From NCBI GenBank assembly GCA_002423495.1, contig DIWN01000059.1:1-11348 (forward strand): a DNA stretch of 11,348 bases, given 5' to 3'. The DNA comes from Anaerolineaceae bacterium UBA6105. GTDB taxonomy: Bacteria; Chloroflexota; Anaerolineae; Anaerolineales; Anaerolineaceae. The notes beneath the pieces were generated by a model, which was not told the origin of the DNA, ran no database searches, and was given only the letters and a program-made list of their open reading frames with translations. The position numbers and the translations under genes were made by a program. Shown piece after piece: positions 1 to 6,795 of the stretch; position 1 is the first letter of the stretch, and every line of letters starts with the position of its first letter.

Positions 1-111
1 ATATTTGAGCTAACTTATTTTATCCTGCAATTTCATTTCCCGTTTAAGAGCTTGGACAAATATCGCTTGATGAGCGCGATCAGGCTGCTTGATTATAATC
101 TGGAAGGATAA
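1..111 (+). CDS. C-terminal fragment of an unidentified protein
   Basis: An open frame runs in from the left edge of the window and ends at the TAA at 109-111, giving the last 36 residues of a protein. The tail reads ...FKSLDKYRLMSAIRLLDYNLEG, which looks like a soluble amphipathic helix (alternating charged and aliphatic residues) rather than random translation. The region before it is hydrophobic and aromatic (FELTYFILQFHFPF). The frame has no stop from base 1, and the gene converges on leuS with 56 bases between the two stop codons. The family cannot be recognised from this tail and no function is proposed. A chance open frame of this length is possible. Confidence 0.5.
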   Translation: MFELTYFILQFHFPFKSLDKYRLMSAIRLLDYNLEG

Positions 112-144
112 GAAGGCACGCCGGTTCCGCATAGAACCGGCGTG
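104..144 (-). terminator. Intrinsic terminator after leuS, possibly bidirectional
   Basis: A perfect 11-bp stem (117-127 with 134-144) encloses the 6-base loop CGCATA. On the minus strand it is followed by a pyrimidine-rich run (CCTTCTTATCC), as expected for termination of leuS, whose stop codon lies 24 bases upstream. On the plus strand it follows the stop of the partial gene by 5 bases, but the downstream run is only weakly T-rich. Confidence 0.7.
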
Positions 145-167
145 TCGGTGTTTGAGGAAAGGATTTG

Positions 168-2624
168 TTACACGACGATATTGACCAACCTGCCCGGTAC
201 CACGATCACCTTGCGGATGGGGCGACCTTCCAGGGTTTGCTGGACGGCGTCGCTTGCCAAGGCGAGTTGTTTTGCTTCTTCATCACCGATACCCGGTTCC
301 ACCACGATGCGGTCCCGCAGTTTGCCATTGACCTGCACGATCAAGGTGATCATCTCGTCTTTGGCGGCTTCCTCGTCCACCTGCGGCCAGGCTTGGGTGT
401 GGATTGAGTAGGGCTTGCCCAGGCGCTGCCACAGTTCTTCCGCGATATGCGGGCAGACTGGCGCCAGCATGCGCAGATAGATATCCACGGCTTCGTTCCA
501 TTCTTCCGAGCCAAAGGCTCCAGCATTCTTGGCGCGGCCCATCTCGTTCAGCATTTCCATCAGGCTTGAGACGATAGTGTTGAATTCGAAATTCTCAAAG
601 TCATAGGTCACACGCTTAAGTGTTTGGTGGGTCTTTCGGCTTAGAGCACGCAAGACTTCAGGTTCGGCAATACCTTCAGCGGGTTCCAGCAGCATATACC
701 ACACCCGCCGCAGCCAGCGGCTGTTGCCTTCAATACCAGTGCTGGACCAGGGTCCGCCCAGTTCCCAGCGGCAGAAGAAAATGATGTATGCCCGTACGGT
801 ATCAGCGCCATAACAGGCAACCAAATCATCCGGGTTGATCACGTTTCCACGGCTCTTGCTCATCTTTTCGCCGTCTTCGCCCAGGACCATCCCCTGGTTT
901 CGCAGTTGCAGCATGGGCTCGTCGCCCCTGGTGATGCCGCAGTCGCGGGCGGCTTTATGGAAGAAACGGGTGTAGATCAGGTGCATGGTGGCATGCTCGG
1001 AGCCGCCGGTGTAGGTGTCCACTGGCATCCAGTAGCTGTATTGTTCTGGATCAAAGGGGCCTTCGGTGTAGTCCGGGCTGAGGTAGCGCAGGTGATACCA
1101 GCTGGAGCACATGAAGGTGTCCATGGTGTCGGTTTCGCGCTCGGCCGGACCGCCGCAGACCGGGCAGGTGGTGAAGCGCCAGGTGGGGTGCAGCTTGAGC
1201 GGGCTTTCGCCGGTGGGCAGCCATTCCACGTCATCCGGCAGCAAAACGGGCAGCTGCTCTTCAGGCACAGGCACAGTGCCGCATTTGGGGCAATAGATCA
1301 TGGGAATCGGTGCGCCCCAGTAGCGCTGGCGGCTGATTAGCCAGTCGTGCAGGCGGTAGCTCGTGGTGCCAAAACCAAATCCGTTTTCCTCAGCAAAGCG
1401 AGTAGCCGCAGCCAAGGATTCGGACTCGGGCGTACCGGTGAGAGGCCCGGAATTAACCATCGAACCGTGGGCTTCAACCGCCTCGGTCATTTCATCGGGA
1501 TCGATCAAATTATCCCCGTTGGGGTGGATCACGACCTGGATGGGAAGCTTATATTGGCGCGCGAATTCAAAATCGCGCTGATCATGCGCAGGCACTGCCA
1601 TGATGGCGCCGGTACCGTAGCCCATCAGCACGTAATCGGCGATCCATATCGGGATGTGCTGACCGGAGGCGGGGTTGATGGCGTAACCGCCGGTGAAGAC
1701 ACCGGTTTTCTCGCGTGTGACAGATTCTCGCTGGATGTCGGACTGGCGCTTGGCTTGGTCCTGGTAGGCGCGCACTTCGTCCATTTGGGCGGCAGTGGTG
1801 ACTTTTTCAACCAATGGGTGCTCGGGGGAGAGTACCATAAAGGTCACGCCCCAAAGCGTGTCAGGGCGGGTGGTAAAGACCTCGATTGAATCCCCGGCTT
1901 CGGTTTTGAATGTGATGGATGCGCCTTGAGACTTACCAATCCAATTTTGCTGCAAAGTCTTAATAAATTCCGGCCAGTCGAGCCCTTCATAGTTGAGCAT
2001 CTCCTCGGCATACTCTGTGATTTTAAAGAACCACTGCTTCAGGTCTTTGCGGATCACAGGCGTGCCGCAGCGTTCGCAGTGGCGGTCTTCGCCATGAACC
2101 TGTTCGCGCGCCAGGGTGGTATTGCAGTTGGGGCAGAAGTCAACCGGGGACATCTTCTGGTATGCCATCCCGTGCTTATAGAATTGCTCAAAGAACCACT
2201 GAGTCCAGCGGTAATATTTTGGATCCGCGGAGATGATCTCAGCGCGCCAGTCGAAGGAATTGCCCATCGAGCGCAGCTGCCCGCGCATGTGTTCGATGTT
2301 GGCATAAGTCCACTCTTTGGGGTGGATGTTGTGCTTGATGGCGGCGTTTTCGGCTGGCAGGCCAAAGGCATCAAACCCCATCGGGAAGAAGACGTTAAAC
2401 CCCTGCATGCGCTTGAAGCGGGCGCGGGCATCTGGGGGCGTCATGGCGTACCAGTGACCGATGTGAAGGTCGCCGGAGGGGTAGGGCAGCATGGTGAGGG
2501 CGTAGAACTTGGTTTTGTTCGGATCGCGCTCAGGTTGGTAGAGTTTGTCTGCCTCCCAGCGTGCCTGCCACTTGGGCTCGATATCTTCGGGTCGATAAGT
2601 CGGTATTGCGGTTGGGTCCATCAT
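168..2624 (-). CDS. leuS: Leucyl-tRNA synthetase
   Basis: This cytosolic class I aminoacyl-tRNA synthetase charges tRNA-Leu with leucine using ATP. The 818 residues fit the usual bacterial length. The ATP-site signatures are HIGH at residues 54-57 and KMSKS at 587-591. A zinc-binding CPNC...CERC pair lies at 164-186, and a second CPKC...CPVC pair at 445-490. The inserted CP1 editing domain is present, with the threonine-rich TTRPDT at 251-256 and AHDQRD at 346-351, so hydrolysis of mischarged tRNA should work. The C-terminal tail contains the bacterial LeuRS motif VQVNGKLRDR at 763-772. Translation starts at the first of two consecutive ATGs, six bases after AGGAG (2631-2635). The gene is transcribed alone behind a T-box leader, so its expression should rise when uncharged tRNA-Leu accumulates. 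No catalytic residue appears to be missing. Confidence 0.97.
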   Translation of the reverse strand: MMDPTAIPTYRPEDIEPKWQARWEADKLYQPERDPNKTKFYALTMLPYPSGDLHIGHWYAMTPPDARARFKRMQGFNVFFPMGFDAFGLPAENAAIKHNIHPKEWTYANIEHMRGQLRSMGNSFDWRAEIISADPKYYRWTQWFFEQFYKHGMAYQKMSPVDFCPNCNTTLAREQVHGEDRHCERCGTPVIRKDLKQWFFKITEYAEEMLNYEGLDWPEFIKTLQQNWIGKSQGASITFKTEAGDSIEVFTTRPDTLWGVTFMVLSPEHPLVEKVTTAAQMDEVRAYQDQAKRQSDIQRESVTREKTGVFTGGYAINPASGQHIPIWIADYVLMGYGTGAIMAVPAHDQRDFEFARQYKLPIQVVIHPNGDNLIDPDEMTEAVEAHGSMVNSGPLTGTPESESLAAATRFAEENGFGFGTTSYRLHDWLISRQRYWGAPIPMIYCPKCGTVPVPEEQLPVLLPDDVEWLPTGESPLKLHPTWRFTTCPVCGGPAERETDTMDTFMCSSWYHLRYLSPDYTEGPFDPEQYSYWMPVDTYTGGSEHATMHLIYTRFFHKAARDCGITRGDEPMLQLRNQGMVLGEDGEKMSKSRGNVINPDDLVACYGADTVRAYIIFFCRWELGGPWSSTGIEGNSRWLRRVWYMLLEPAEGIAEPEVLRALSRKTHQTLKRVTYDFENFEFNTIVSSLMEMLNEMGRAKNAGAFGSEEWNEAVDIYLRMLAPVCPHIAEELWQRLGKPYSIHTQAWPQVDEEAAKDEMITLIVQVNGKLRDRIVVEPGIGDEEAKQLALASDAVQQTLEGRPIRKVIVVPGRLVNIVV

Positions 2625-2700
2625 AATTTGCTCCTATTTTAGCTCTTTCTGCCTTTCTGACTTTTATGGAGGGCGAAAGGGAAACAGCCTGTGTTTAAAT

Positions 2701-2722
2701 AAAAAATCCCTGTTTGCAGGGA
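2701..2722 (-). terminator. Regulated terminator of the leuS T-box
   Basis: On the minus strand TCCCTG-CAAA-CAGGGA (2722-2707) is followed by TTTTTT (2706-2701) and more Ts. The 5' arm of the hairpin is also the 3' arm of the antiterminator, so the two folds exclude each other. It lies about 76 bases before the leuS start. Confidence 0.92.
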
Positions 2723-2950
2723 CGAAATTGCTTTCGCGGTACCACCCTGCTTCCCATCACGAGGATGAGCAGCTCATGGAGACGATAACGGGTCTGACCG
2801 TCTGCGGCTAAAGGGCATCACCGCAGCCACGCTCCGGTTGGAGGGGCAGTTGAGTGGGGTCTGAGGCGCTCCGCGGGCGCTTGCAGCCTTTCAGCCAGGC
2901 GGCTGCTCTCTGGCGGATGACCGATGCTCTGCCATCGTGTTTGTGAGGAG
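2701..2950 (-). promoter_or_regulatory. T-box leader controlling leuS (leucine-responsive)
   Basis: Read on the minus strand, the leader contains the T-box consensus AGGGTGGTACCGCG at 2748-2735. Its UGGU bulge would pair with the ACCA-3' end of an uncharged tRNA. The antiterminator GCAGGG...CCCTGC (around 2750-2745 with 2722-2717) competes with a terminator hairpin that shares its 3' part. Upstream are a stem I with an AGAGAG element and a GCAGCC/GGCTGC distal hairpin (about 2912-2885), a stem II CTGCGG/CCGCAG and a stem III around GACGG...CGTC. Leucine CTC triplets occur at 2865-2863 and 2854-2852, and either could be the specifier; I cannot decide between them by eye. The family mechanism is transcriptional: uncharged tRNA-Leu stabilises the antiterminator and permits read-through into leuS. 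Confidence 0.93.
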
Positions 2951-2982
2951 AGTATATCACAATTCAGATGTCCAGATGGCAA
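2951..2982 (-). promoter_or_regulatory. Possible promoter of the leuS T-box transcript
   Basis: TATACT at 2956-2951 is a good -10 candidate just upstream of the T-box stem I. The nearest -35-like hexamer, TTGCCA at 2982-2977, is 20 bases away, which is longer than usual. The -10 is therefore more convincing than the pair. Confidence 0.4.
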
Positions 2983-3103
2983 GTTTTTTGGTAGAGGCAC
3001 AGCAGTGCAAAGTCTCCTCTTGCGGGATGCCTCGACCGAAACGGGTAATCACGCGGGCCACGGGGGGGGAGTGTGCTCTGCAAGGATATTCTTGGCAATT
3101 ATC

Positions 3104-3169
3104 GTAGGTCGGAATGAGACCGCCGCAAACCCGTTGGCCAACATTCACCTCTCGCGGGCTCACTCCGAC
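3104..3169 (-). repeat. Dispersed repeat with GTCGGARTGAGMCCGC ends (short copy)
   Basis: On the minus strand this copy begins GTCGGAGTGAGCCCGCGA (3169-3152), identical to 9493-9510 and 11302-11319. It ends with a 26-base segment (3129-3104) that matches 9569-9595 with one base missing. The two ends are themselves imperfect inverted repeats (GTCGGAGTGAGCCCGC against GTCGGAATGAGACCGC). The 22-base interior differs from the copy at 9493-9595 and lacks the CATTCTGAACGAAG core. This fits a small non-autonomous palindromic element; it encodes nothing. Confidence 0.75.
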
Positions 3170-3329
3170 GAAGGCCTTGATCCATATAAACAAACAACGG
3201 CGGAGGGTTGATAGCCGCATTAATCAAGAAATTATGGAATAGGCAGGCCTTTTCCATACGATGGTCTTGTGGCAATTTGGGGTTAGAGGTAGACCCCCGT
3301 GCATGTCAGTGGTAATCACATGGTTGGCT

Positions 3330-3620
3330 TCTCGGCGGGAGCAAGCCCCCGCCCTACGAGAGGCACCCTTTGTAGGGATTGGCCTCGTGTCTATTCGCGT
3401 TGGGTTTTTAAGTGATGCGGTTTCGGGTAGGGGCACGGCATGCCGTGCCAGTCCCGCTTAGGTTAACCACGGGTGGTTACCTCTACCACAGGAGACCTGT
3501 TGGTCAAAGACCTCGCACGGACGGGAGTCCGGCGAGAACGGAGGGTAAAGGCGACGCATGCGTCGCCTCTACATTGACTCGCGGGATGTGTTGCCTCGAC
3601 GGTGTCTCATGGGACGCCGT
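3330..3620. repeat. Cluster of short palindromes in a gene-free region
   Basis: Several hairpin-forming units follow one another. GGCGGG/CCCGCC is at 3334-3339/3348-3353. A perfect 18-base palindrome GGCACGGCATGCCGTGCC is at 3432-3449. TAACCAC/GTGGTTA is at 3464-3479 and ACAGG/CCTGT at 3488-3500. A perfect 20-base palindrome centred on GCATGC is at 3549-3568, and ACGGTGTC/GACGCCGT at 3599-3620. Several are bordered by CTCTAC or GTAGGG-like bases, as if trimmed from a common family of REP-like units. I see no credible gene anywhere between 2951 and 3710; open frames there lack ribosome binding sites and coding character. Apart from this cluster and the repeat at 3104-3169, the stretch shows no structure I can name. 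Confidence 0.7.
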
Positions 3621-3710
3621 GCCTGCCCAAGTGAATCTTGCAAACAGGTATCGCAAACCTTGTGCTTATTTTATTTCGCCGGATAAATATAAGGATTTGC
3701 ACCCCATTTT

Positions 3711-3740
3711 TTGAATTCGAAGGTGCTTCTGAAGTATACT
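3711..3740 (+). promoter_or_regulatory. Promoter of the flavodiiron protein gene
   Basis: TTGAAT (3711-3716) and TATACT (3735-3740) are separated by 18 bases, a good sigma-70-type pair. It lies 92 bases before the chosen start codon, leaving a leader of about 85 bases. Confidence 0.6.
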
Positions 3741-3750
3741 AACGTCAGGC

Positions 3751-3807
3751 TTGGCACCTCCGGATGATCGGAAAAAATAATCCAAAACCATCCTGAAGCG
3801 GTGCCAA
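3751..3807 (+). repeat. Inverted repeat in the leader of the flavodiiron gene
   Basis: TTGGCACC (3751-3758) and GGTGCCAA (3800-3807) are perfect 8-base complements 41 bases apart. They span most of the leader and end 13 bases before the AAGAAGG ribosome binding site. It could be a leader hairpin or a split operator; the sequence alone does not say which. Confidence 0.45.
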
Positions 3808-3832
3808 CAAGCACGTAAAAAAGAAGGTGAAA

Positions 3833-5029
3833 ATGCACAACATTCGAAAAATTACAGACGACCTCACCTACATCGGCGCGAATGACCGTCGTATATCAAA
3901 ATTTGAAAACCAGCATCCCGTTCCCAACGGCATGTCCTACAACTCTTACCTGCTGTTGGACGAGAAAACTGTCCTGCTCGACACCGTCGACAAGGCAGTT
4001 GGCGAACTCTTTTTGGAGAACCTGCATGTCGCGCTGAATGGCCGCAAGCTGGACTACATGATCATCCAGCACATGGAGCCCGATCACTGCGCCTTGATCC
4101 CGCGCATCCTCGAACTTTACCCGCAGGTAAAAGTGGCCGGCAGTCAGAAAACCTTCGGTATGATCCAGCAATTTTTCGGGCTGGACCTGGCAGAGCGCGC
4201 CATGGTCATGAAAGAAGGCGACACGCTCAATACAGGCGCGCACACGCTGCGCTTCCTGATGGCACCGATGGTGCACTGGCCTGAAGTGATGGTCACCTAC
4301 GACGAAACCAGCAAGCAGCTCTTTTCAGCGGATGCTTTTGGCGCGTTTGGCGCGATCAATGGCAACCTCTACGCCGATGAATACAACGTGGATTTTGACC
4401 TGCTGCCTGAGGCGCGGCGCTATTACACCAACATCGTTGGCAAATATGGACGCCAGGTACTGGCGCTGCTTGAAAAAGTCGCCAAACTCGAAGTCGAAAT
4501 GATCCTTCCGCTGCACGGGCCAATCCTGCGGCAGGACCTGCATTACTACATCGATAAATACAGCCAATGGGCGTCCTACACTCCGGAAGAAAAGGGGATC
4601 GTGATCGCTTACGGTTCCATTTACGGCAACACGGAAAAAGCGGCTGAATTGCTGGCAGCCAGGCTGGCGGATCGAGGCGAAAAGAACATCGTGGTCTACG
4701 ACGTTTCCGCCTGGCATCCTTCCTACATCCTGAGCGAATGCTTCCGGTTCGACCGGCTGGTATTCGCCTCCTCCACCTACAACATGGAAATTTACCCCCC
4801 GATGGAAACGCTGCTGCTGGAGTTGAAGGGGCACAACATGCAAAACCGGGCGGTGGCTGTGATCGAAAATGGTTCCTGGGCACCCCAAAGCGGCAAGAAA
4901 ATGCGCGAACTGCTGGCAGAAATGAAGGACATGCGGGTATTGGAGAGCGAGATCTCCATCCGGTCTGCCATGACCGCGGCTGACGCCGAAGATCTTGATG
5001 CCCTGGTGGAACTGATCACTGCTGCCTAA
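3833..5029 (+). CDS. fprA: Flavodiiron protein (A-type flavoprotein, O2/NO reductase)
   Basis: This soluble protein couples FMN to a non-haem di-iron site. Family members reduce O2 to water or NO to N2O as detoxification in anaerobes and microaerophiles. The N-terminal metallo-beta-lactamase-like half has all iron ligands at family spacing: H80-x-E82-x-D84, H148, D167 and H228 (numbered from the ATG). The C-terminal half from about residue 255 is a flavodoxin domain with the FMN phosphate loop GSIYGNT at 261-267. At 398 residues it is a minimal core form, without rubredoxin or flavin-reductase extension, so a separate electron donor is needed; none is in the window. A GTG two codons upstream (3827) is possible, but it overlaps the Shine-Dalgarno run AAGAAGG (3821-3827), which sits 5 bases before the ATG, so the ATG is preferred. 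O2 versus NO preference cannot be read from this. Confidence 0.95.
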   Translation: MHNIRKITDDLTYIGANDRRISKFENQHPVPNGMSYNSYLLLDEKTVLLDTVDKAVGELFLENLHVALNGRKLDYMIIQHMEPDHCALIPRILELYPQVKVAGSQKTFGMIQQFFGLDLAERAMVMKEGDTLNTGAHTLRFLMAPMVHWPEVMVTYDETSKQLFSADAFGAFGAINGNLYADEYNVDFDLLPEARRYYTNIVGKYGRQVLALLEKVAKLEVEMILPLHGPILRQDLHYYIDKYSQWASYTPEEKGIVIAYGSIYGNTEKAAELLAARLADRGEKNIVVYDVSAWHPSYILSECFRFDRLVFASSTYNMEIYPPMETLLLELKGHNMQNRAVAVIENGSWAPQSGKKMRELLAEMKDMRVLESEISIRSAMTAADAEDLDALVELITAA

Positions 5030-5049
5030 GACATTTCTTTCCTGGATGT

Positions 5050-5076
5050 CAAAAATCGCGCACCAAACGGTGCGCG
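5050..5076 (-). terminator. Terminator between fprA and the TipAS gene
   Basis: An 8-bp stem CGCGCACC/GGTGCGCG (5057-5064/5069-5076) with a 4-base loop is followed on the minus strand by ATTTTTGACA, a convincing U-tract for the TipAS gene ending at 5178. On the plus strand it comes 27 bases after the fprA stop, but only CTTGTATAAC follows, so it may work more weakly in that direction. Confidence 0.7.
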
Positions 5077-5177
5077 CTTGTATAACAGAGTAAAATTTTG
5101 CCAAAGGTTGGGTAAGACACATAAAACACACTCTACCGAAGGCAGAGTAATCAGAAACCAGCGGCTACGAGCATGGG

Positions 5178-5600
5178 TTACCCGCAATAAATGATCAGAG
5201 CATCTCTTAGAAACAGGGTTGCGCCAGGCGCTGCCTGGTCGTAATAGTCCATAAAACGCTGATCGGCGAGGTAGCCCTCAGCCAGCGCGAGATGTGCCTG
5301 GGGGGAATAGCTGCCATCAGCCCAGAAGATTTGCAACCACTGCCTGTGGAGCCCGCAAAGCGCCTGGGCGCGAGGGCTGGCGGGATTATTTTGAGGGGTC
5401 AGGATTTTGAGCTCAGCCAGAATTTGCTCTGCCAGCAGTTGTTGTTGCTGCCATTGCTCTGCGCTCAAGCCGGCAAGTTTGCGGTTGGAGTCATCCACGA
5501 CTTTATCCCCAAAACGCTCGCGCGCCTCTTTGCCGTAAGAGGTTTCGTTTTGGGTGATCAGGTCATTTTTCATTTCCTGGAAAGCGCCTTTTTTTGCCAT
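5178..5600 (-). CDS. Stand-alone TipAS-type antibiotic-recognition domain protein
   Basis: The 140-residue protein resembles the TipAS domain, the globin-like all-helical C-terminal part of MerR-family regulators such as TipAL that binds thiopeptide antibiotics. Visible signatures include YGKEARERFGDKV near residues 22-34, a central ...LAGLSAEQWQQ, LHRQWLQ near 84-90, and the C-terminal run YLADQRFMDYYDQAAPGATLFLRDAL. The length equals one TipAS domain, with no helix-turn-helix in front, so it cannot bind DNA as a MerR regulator. In-frame upstream sequence offers none either. The start ATG has GGAG five bases upstream. It is probably a cytosolic ligand-binding or sequestering protein, but the ligand is unknown. 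It converges on fprA and ends at a good terminator. The start lies beside the duplicated tRNA segment (5656-5735), so its promoter may have been rearranged. Confidence 0.8.
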   Translation of the reverse strand: MAKKGAFQEMKNDLITQNETSYGKEARERFGDKVVDDSNRKLAGLSAEQWQQQQLLAEQILAELKILTPQNNPASPRAQALCGLHRQWLQIFWADGSYSPQAHLALAEGYLADQRFMDYYDQAAPGATLFLRDALIIYCG

Positions 5601-5655
5601 AAGAACTCCAATTTTGCTAATTTGGTTAATTCTAACTCATCCAAAATGAACAATG

Positions 5656-5735
5656 CTTCTCAATAGTCCGTTAAACAAAAACAGCCTTGCGGCTGCTTTT
5701 AGTGGACCCAGAGAGATTCGAACTGTGCGCAGCCT
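5656..5735 (-). repeat. Displaced 3' end of tRNA-Ala(GGC) with its terminator (att-like copy 1)
   Basis: Bases 5703-5724 are identical to the last 22 bases (T-arm and acceptor 3' side) of the tRNA-Ala(GGC) gene at 6796-6817. Bases 5656-5702 copy its downstream terminator region (6747-6795), differing by a three-base block and a shorter A-run. The following 11 bases (5725-5735) instead match the second copy at 6714-6724. It is not a functional tRNA, because the 5' two-thirds are missing. It is the pattern left when an element integrates at a tRNA 3' end and displaces the original end. Confidence 0.8.
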
Positions 5736-5793
5736 CTCAAGTTTGGGACTGGTTTCTCCGTGGTCTTCAGCGATTATATTAATAGCCAGTTAT

Positions 5794-6573
5794 CTATCCC
5801 AATCCCTCATCTGTTTCTGAATTGTGATCACGATACTTTAAATAAAACTTTCGGAAATTTTCATTGCTCTGAGCTAGCTTAATAGCCTCGCTATGGTTAT
5901 TTTTGAAAATGGCTGTTTGGTAAATATCGTTATGTTTTTGATTCCACGTTTCATTATTGGGAAATACTCTATTTGAAAGTTCACACAACCCAACTGCTGC
6001 ATTACCGACAATAACAAGCATCACACCTGCTTCATCATACTCAGGTATTGAATCTTTTTGTAGATATCCTTTATAGAGCAACTTGATCCTTCCGAAGTTG
6101 CTGGGATGCATATAGTCGGACAGATTTTTGTAGGCTTGGTATTGTTCCTCTCCTAAAAACTGTTCAGACAAAAACCTAAAATCCCAACTTTTTCCTTGGT
6201 TGAAGCTGATGTACTTTTTTACTCTCTCATCGGTCGGGTCGTCAAGGATATATGCAAGAACAAGGATTGTTTCATGAATGCATCTATACAGAATCTCAGC
6301 TTCAGGAAGAAAACCGTTGAAAAGTAAAAACTGGGCTGATCTAAGCATCCTTCTCCCCCTGAGCACAAAAGAGAATGCCACCCCTTTTTTTTCTAACAAA
6401 CTGCCAAAGTCTTTATGAAGATCCAACCACAAATCGACAGTATCTAGGCATAGAAACGAATAATCAATTTCAGCTCTCTTAATAGAGGACAAATTAAGTT
6501 TAAATAGCACCTCGGTTATGCTTTTCCGGTTGTCTAAATATTTAAGTTCTTCAGGCTCATCTGCGCTTGTCAT
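5794..6573 (-). CDS. Uncharacterised helical protein (DUF5677-like) on an AT-rich insert
   Basis: This hypothetical protein has about 259 residues. It appears all-helical and soluble, with no signal peptide or clear membrane span. The central part (RGRRMLRSAQFLLFNGF...EILYRCIHETILVLAYI) followed by LSDYMHPS resembles the arginine/glutamate and conserved histidine layout of DUF5677-type proteins. That is recognition by eye, not a search result, and the function is unknown. The reported start is the ATG at 6573 with GGGTG about 5 bases upstream; a GTG two codons earlier (6579) is the alternative. A TTGGAA-18-TACAAT promoter sits just upstream. Base composition is clearly richer in AT than in the flanking housekeeping genes, and the gene is bracketed by tRNA-Ala 3'-end copies, both signs of transfer. 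No integrase or partner gene accompanies it. Confidence 0.75.
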   Translation of the reverse strand: MTSADEPEELKYLDNRKSITEVLFKLNLSSIKRAEIDYSFLCLDTVDLWLDLHKDFGSLLEKKGVAFSFVLRGRRMLRSAQFLLFNGFLPEAEILYRCIHETILVLAYILDDPTDERVKKYISFNQGKSWDFRFLSEQFLGEEQYQAYKNLSDYMHPSNFGRIKLLYKGYLQKDSIPEYDEAGVMLVIVGNAAVGLCELSNRVFPNNETWNQKHNDIYQTAIFKNNHSEAIKLAQSNENFRKFYLKYRDHNSETDEGLG

Positions 6574-6595
6574 AATCACCCATCATGCCCTTTGT

Positions 6596-6625
6596 ATTGT
6601 ACCGGAAGTTGGGGATTAGTTCCAA
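6596..6625 (-). promoter_or_regulatory. Promoter of the DUF5677-like gene
   Basis: TTGGAA (6625-6620) and TACAAT (6601-6596) on the minus strand are 18 bases apart, 22 bases before the ATG. The predicted leader is therefore very short. Confidence 0.5.
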
Positions 6626-6691
6626 AATTGGATTTTTTTGAGACACTCTTTAGTTGGTCTAAAGGGCTCTAATTTTTGGGTCATATTGCCC

Positions 6692-6757
6692 TGGACCCAG
6701 AGAGATTCGAACTGTGCGCAGCCTTCCGGCGTCAGTCGGAACCGACCTTCTCAATAG
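6692..6757 (-). pseudogene. tRNA-Ala relic interrupted in the T-arm/variable region (att-like copy 2)
   Basis: Bases 6692-6713 repeat the 22-base tRNA-Ala 3' end, and 6743-6754 match the anticodon-arm side of the same gene (6820-6831). In the intact tRNA these two parts are joined by only two or three bases. Here about 29 bases, including GTGCGCAGCC, separate them, and the 5' half is missing. The first 33 bases (6692-6724) are identical to 5703-5735. It cannot fold as a tRNA. Confidence 0.75.
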
Positions 6758-6767
6758 GCAGTTAAAC

Positions 6768-6788
6768 AAAAAAACAGCCTTGCGGCTG
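6768..6788 (-). terminator. Terminator of the tRNA-Ala pair
   Basis: On the minus strand CAGCC-GCAA-GGCTG (6788-6775) is followed by seven Ts (6774-6768), beginning 8 bases after the tRNA-Ala(GGC) end. A second copy with five Ts accompanies the displaced tRNA end at 5677-5695. Confidence 0.85.
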
Positions 6789-6795
6789 CTTTTAG

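Noticed and set aside
1926..2642. A 238-codon plus-strand frame opposite leuS, and shorter ones at 906-1340 and 1347-1889.
   Set aside because: They lie antisense to a complete, highly conserved synthetase gene, lack ribosome binding sites and show no recognisable domain. They reflect the codon bias of leuS.
3330..3620. Possible CRISPR array in the palindrome cluster.
   Set aside because: The palindromes differ from each other and are unevenly spaced. There is no constant direct repeat with regular spacers and no cas gene nearby.
4325..5131. A 268-codon minus-strand frame opposite the flavodiiron gene.
   Set aside because: It is a mirror of the GC-rich codon usage of fprA, with no start signals or family likeness.
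5629..5663. Possible promoter of the TipAS gene (TTGAGA ... TAGAAT on the minus strand).
   Set aside because: The hexamers are 23 bases apart and no better -35 is seen, so I do not list it as a feature.
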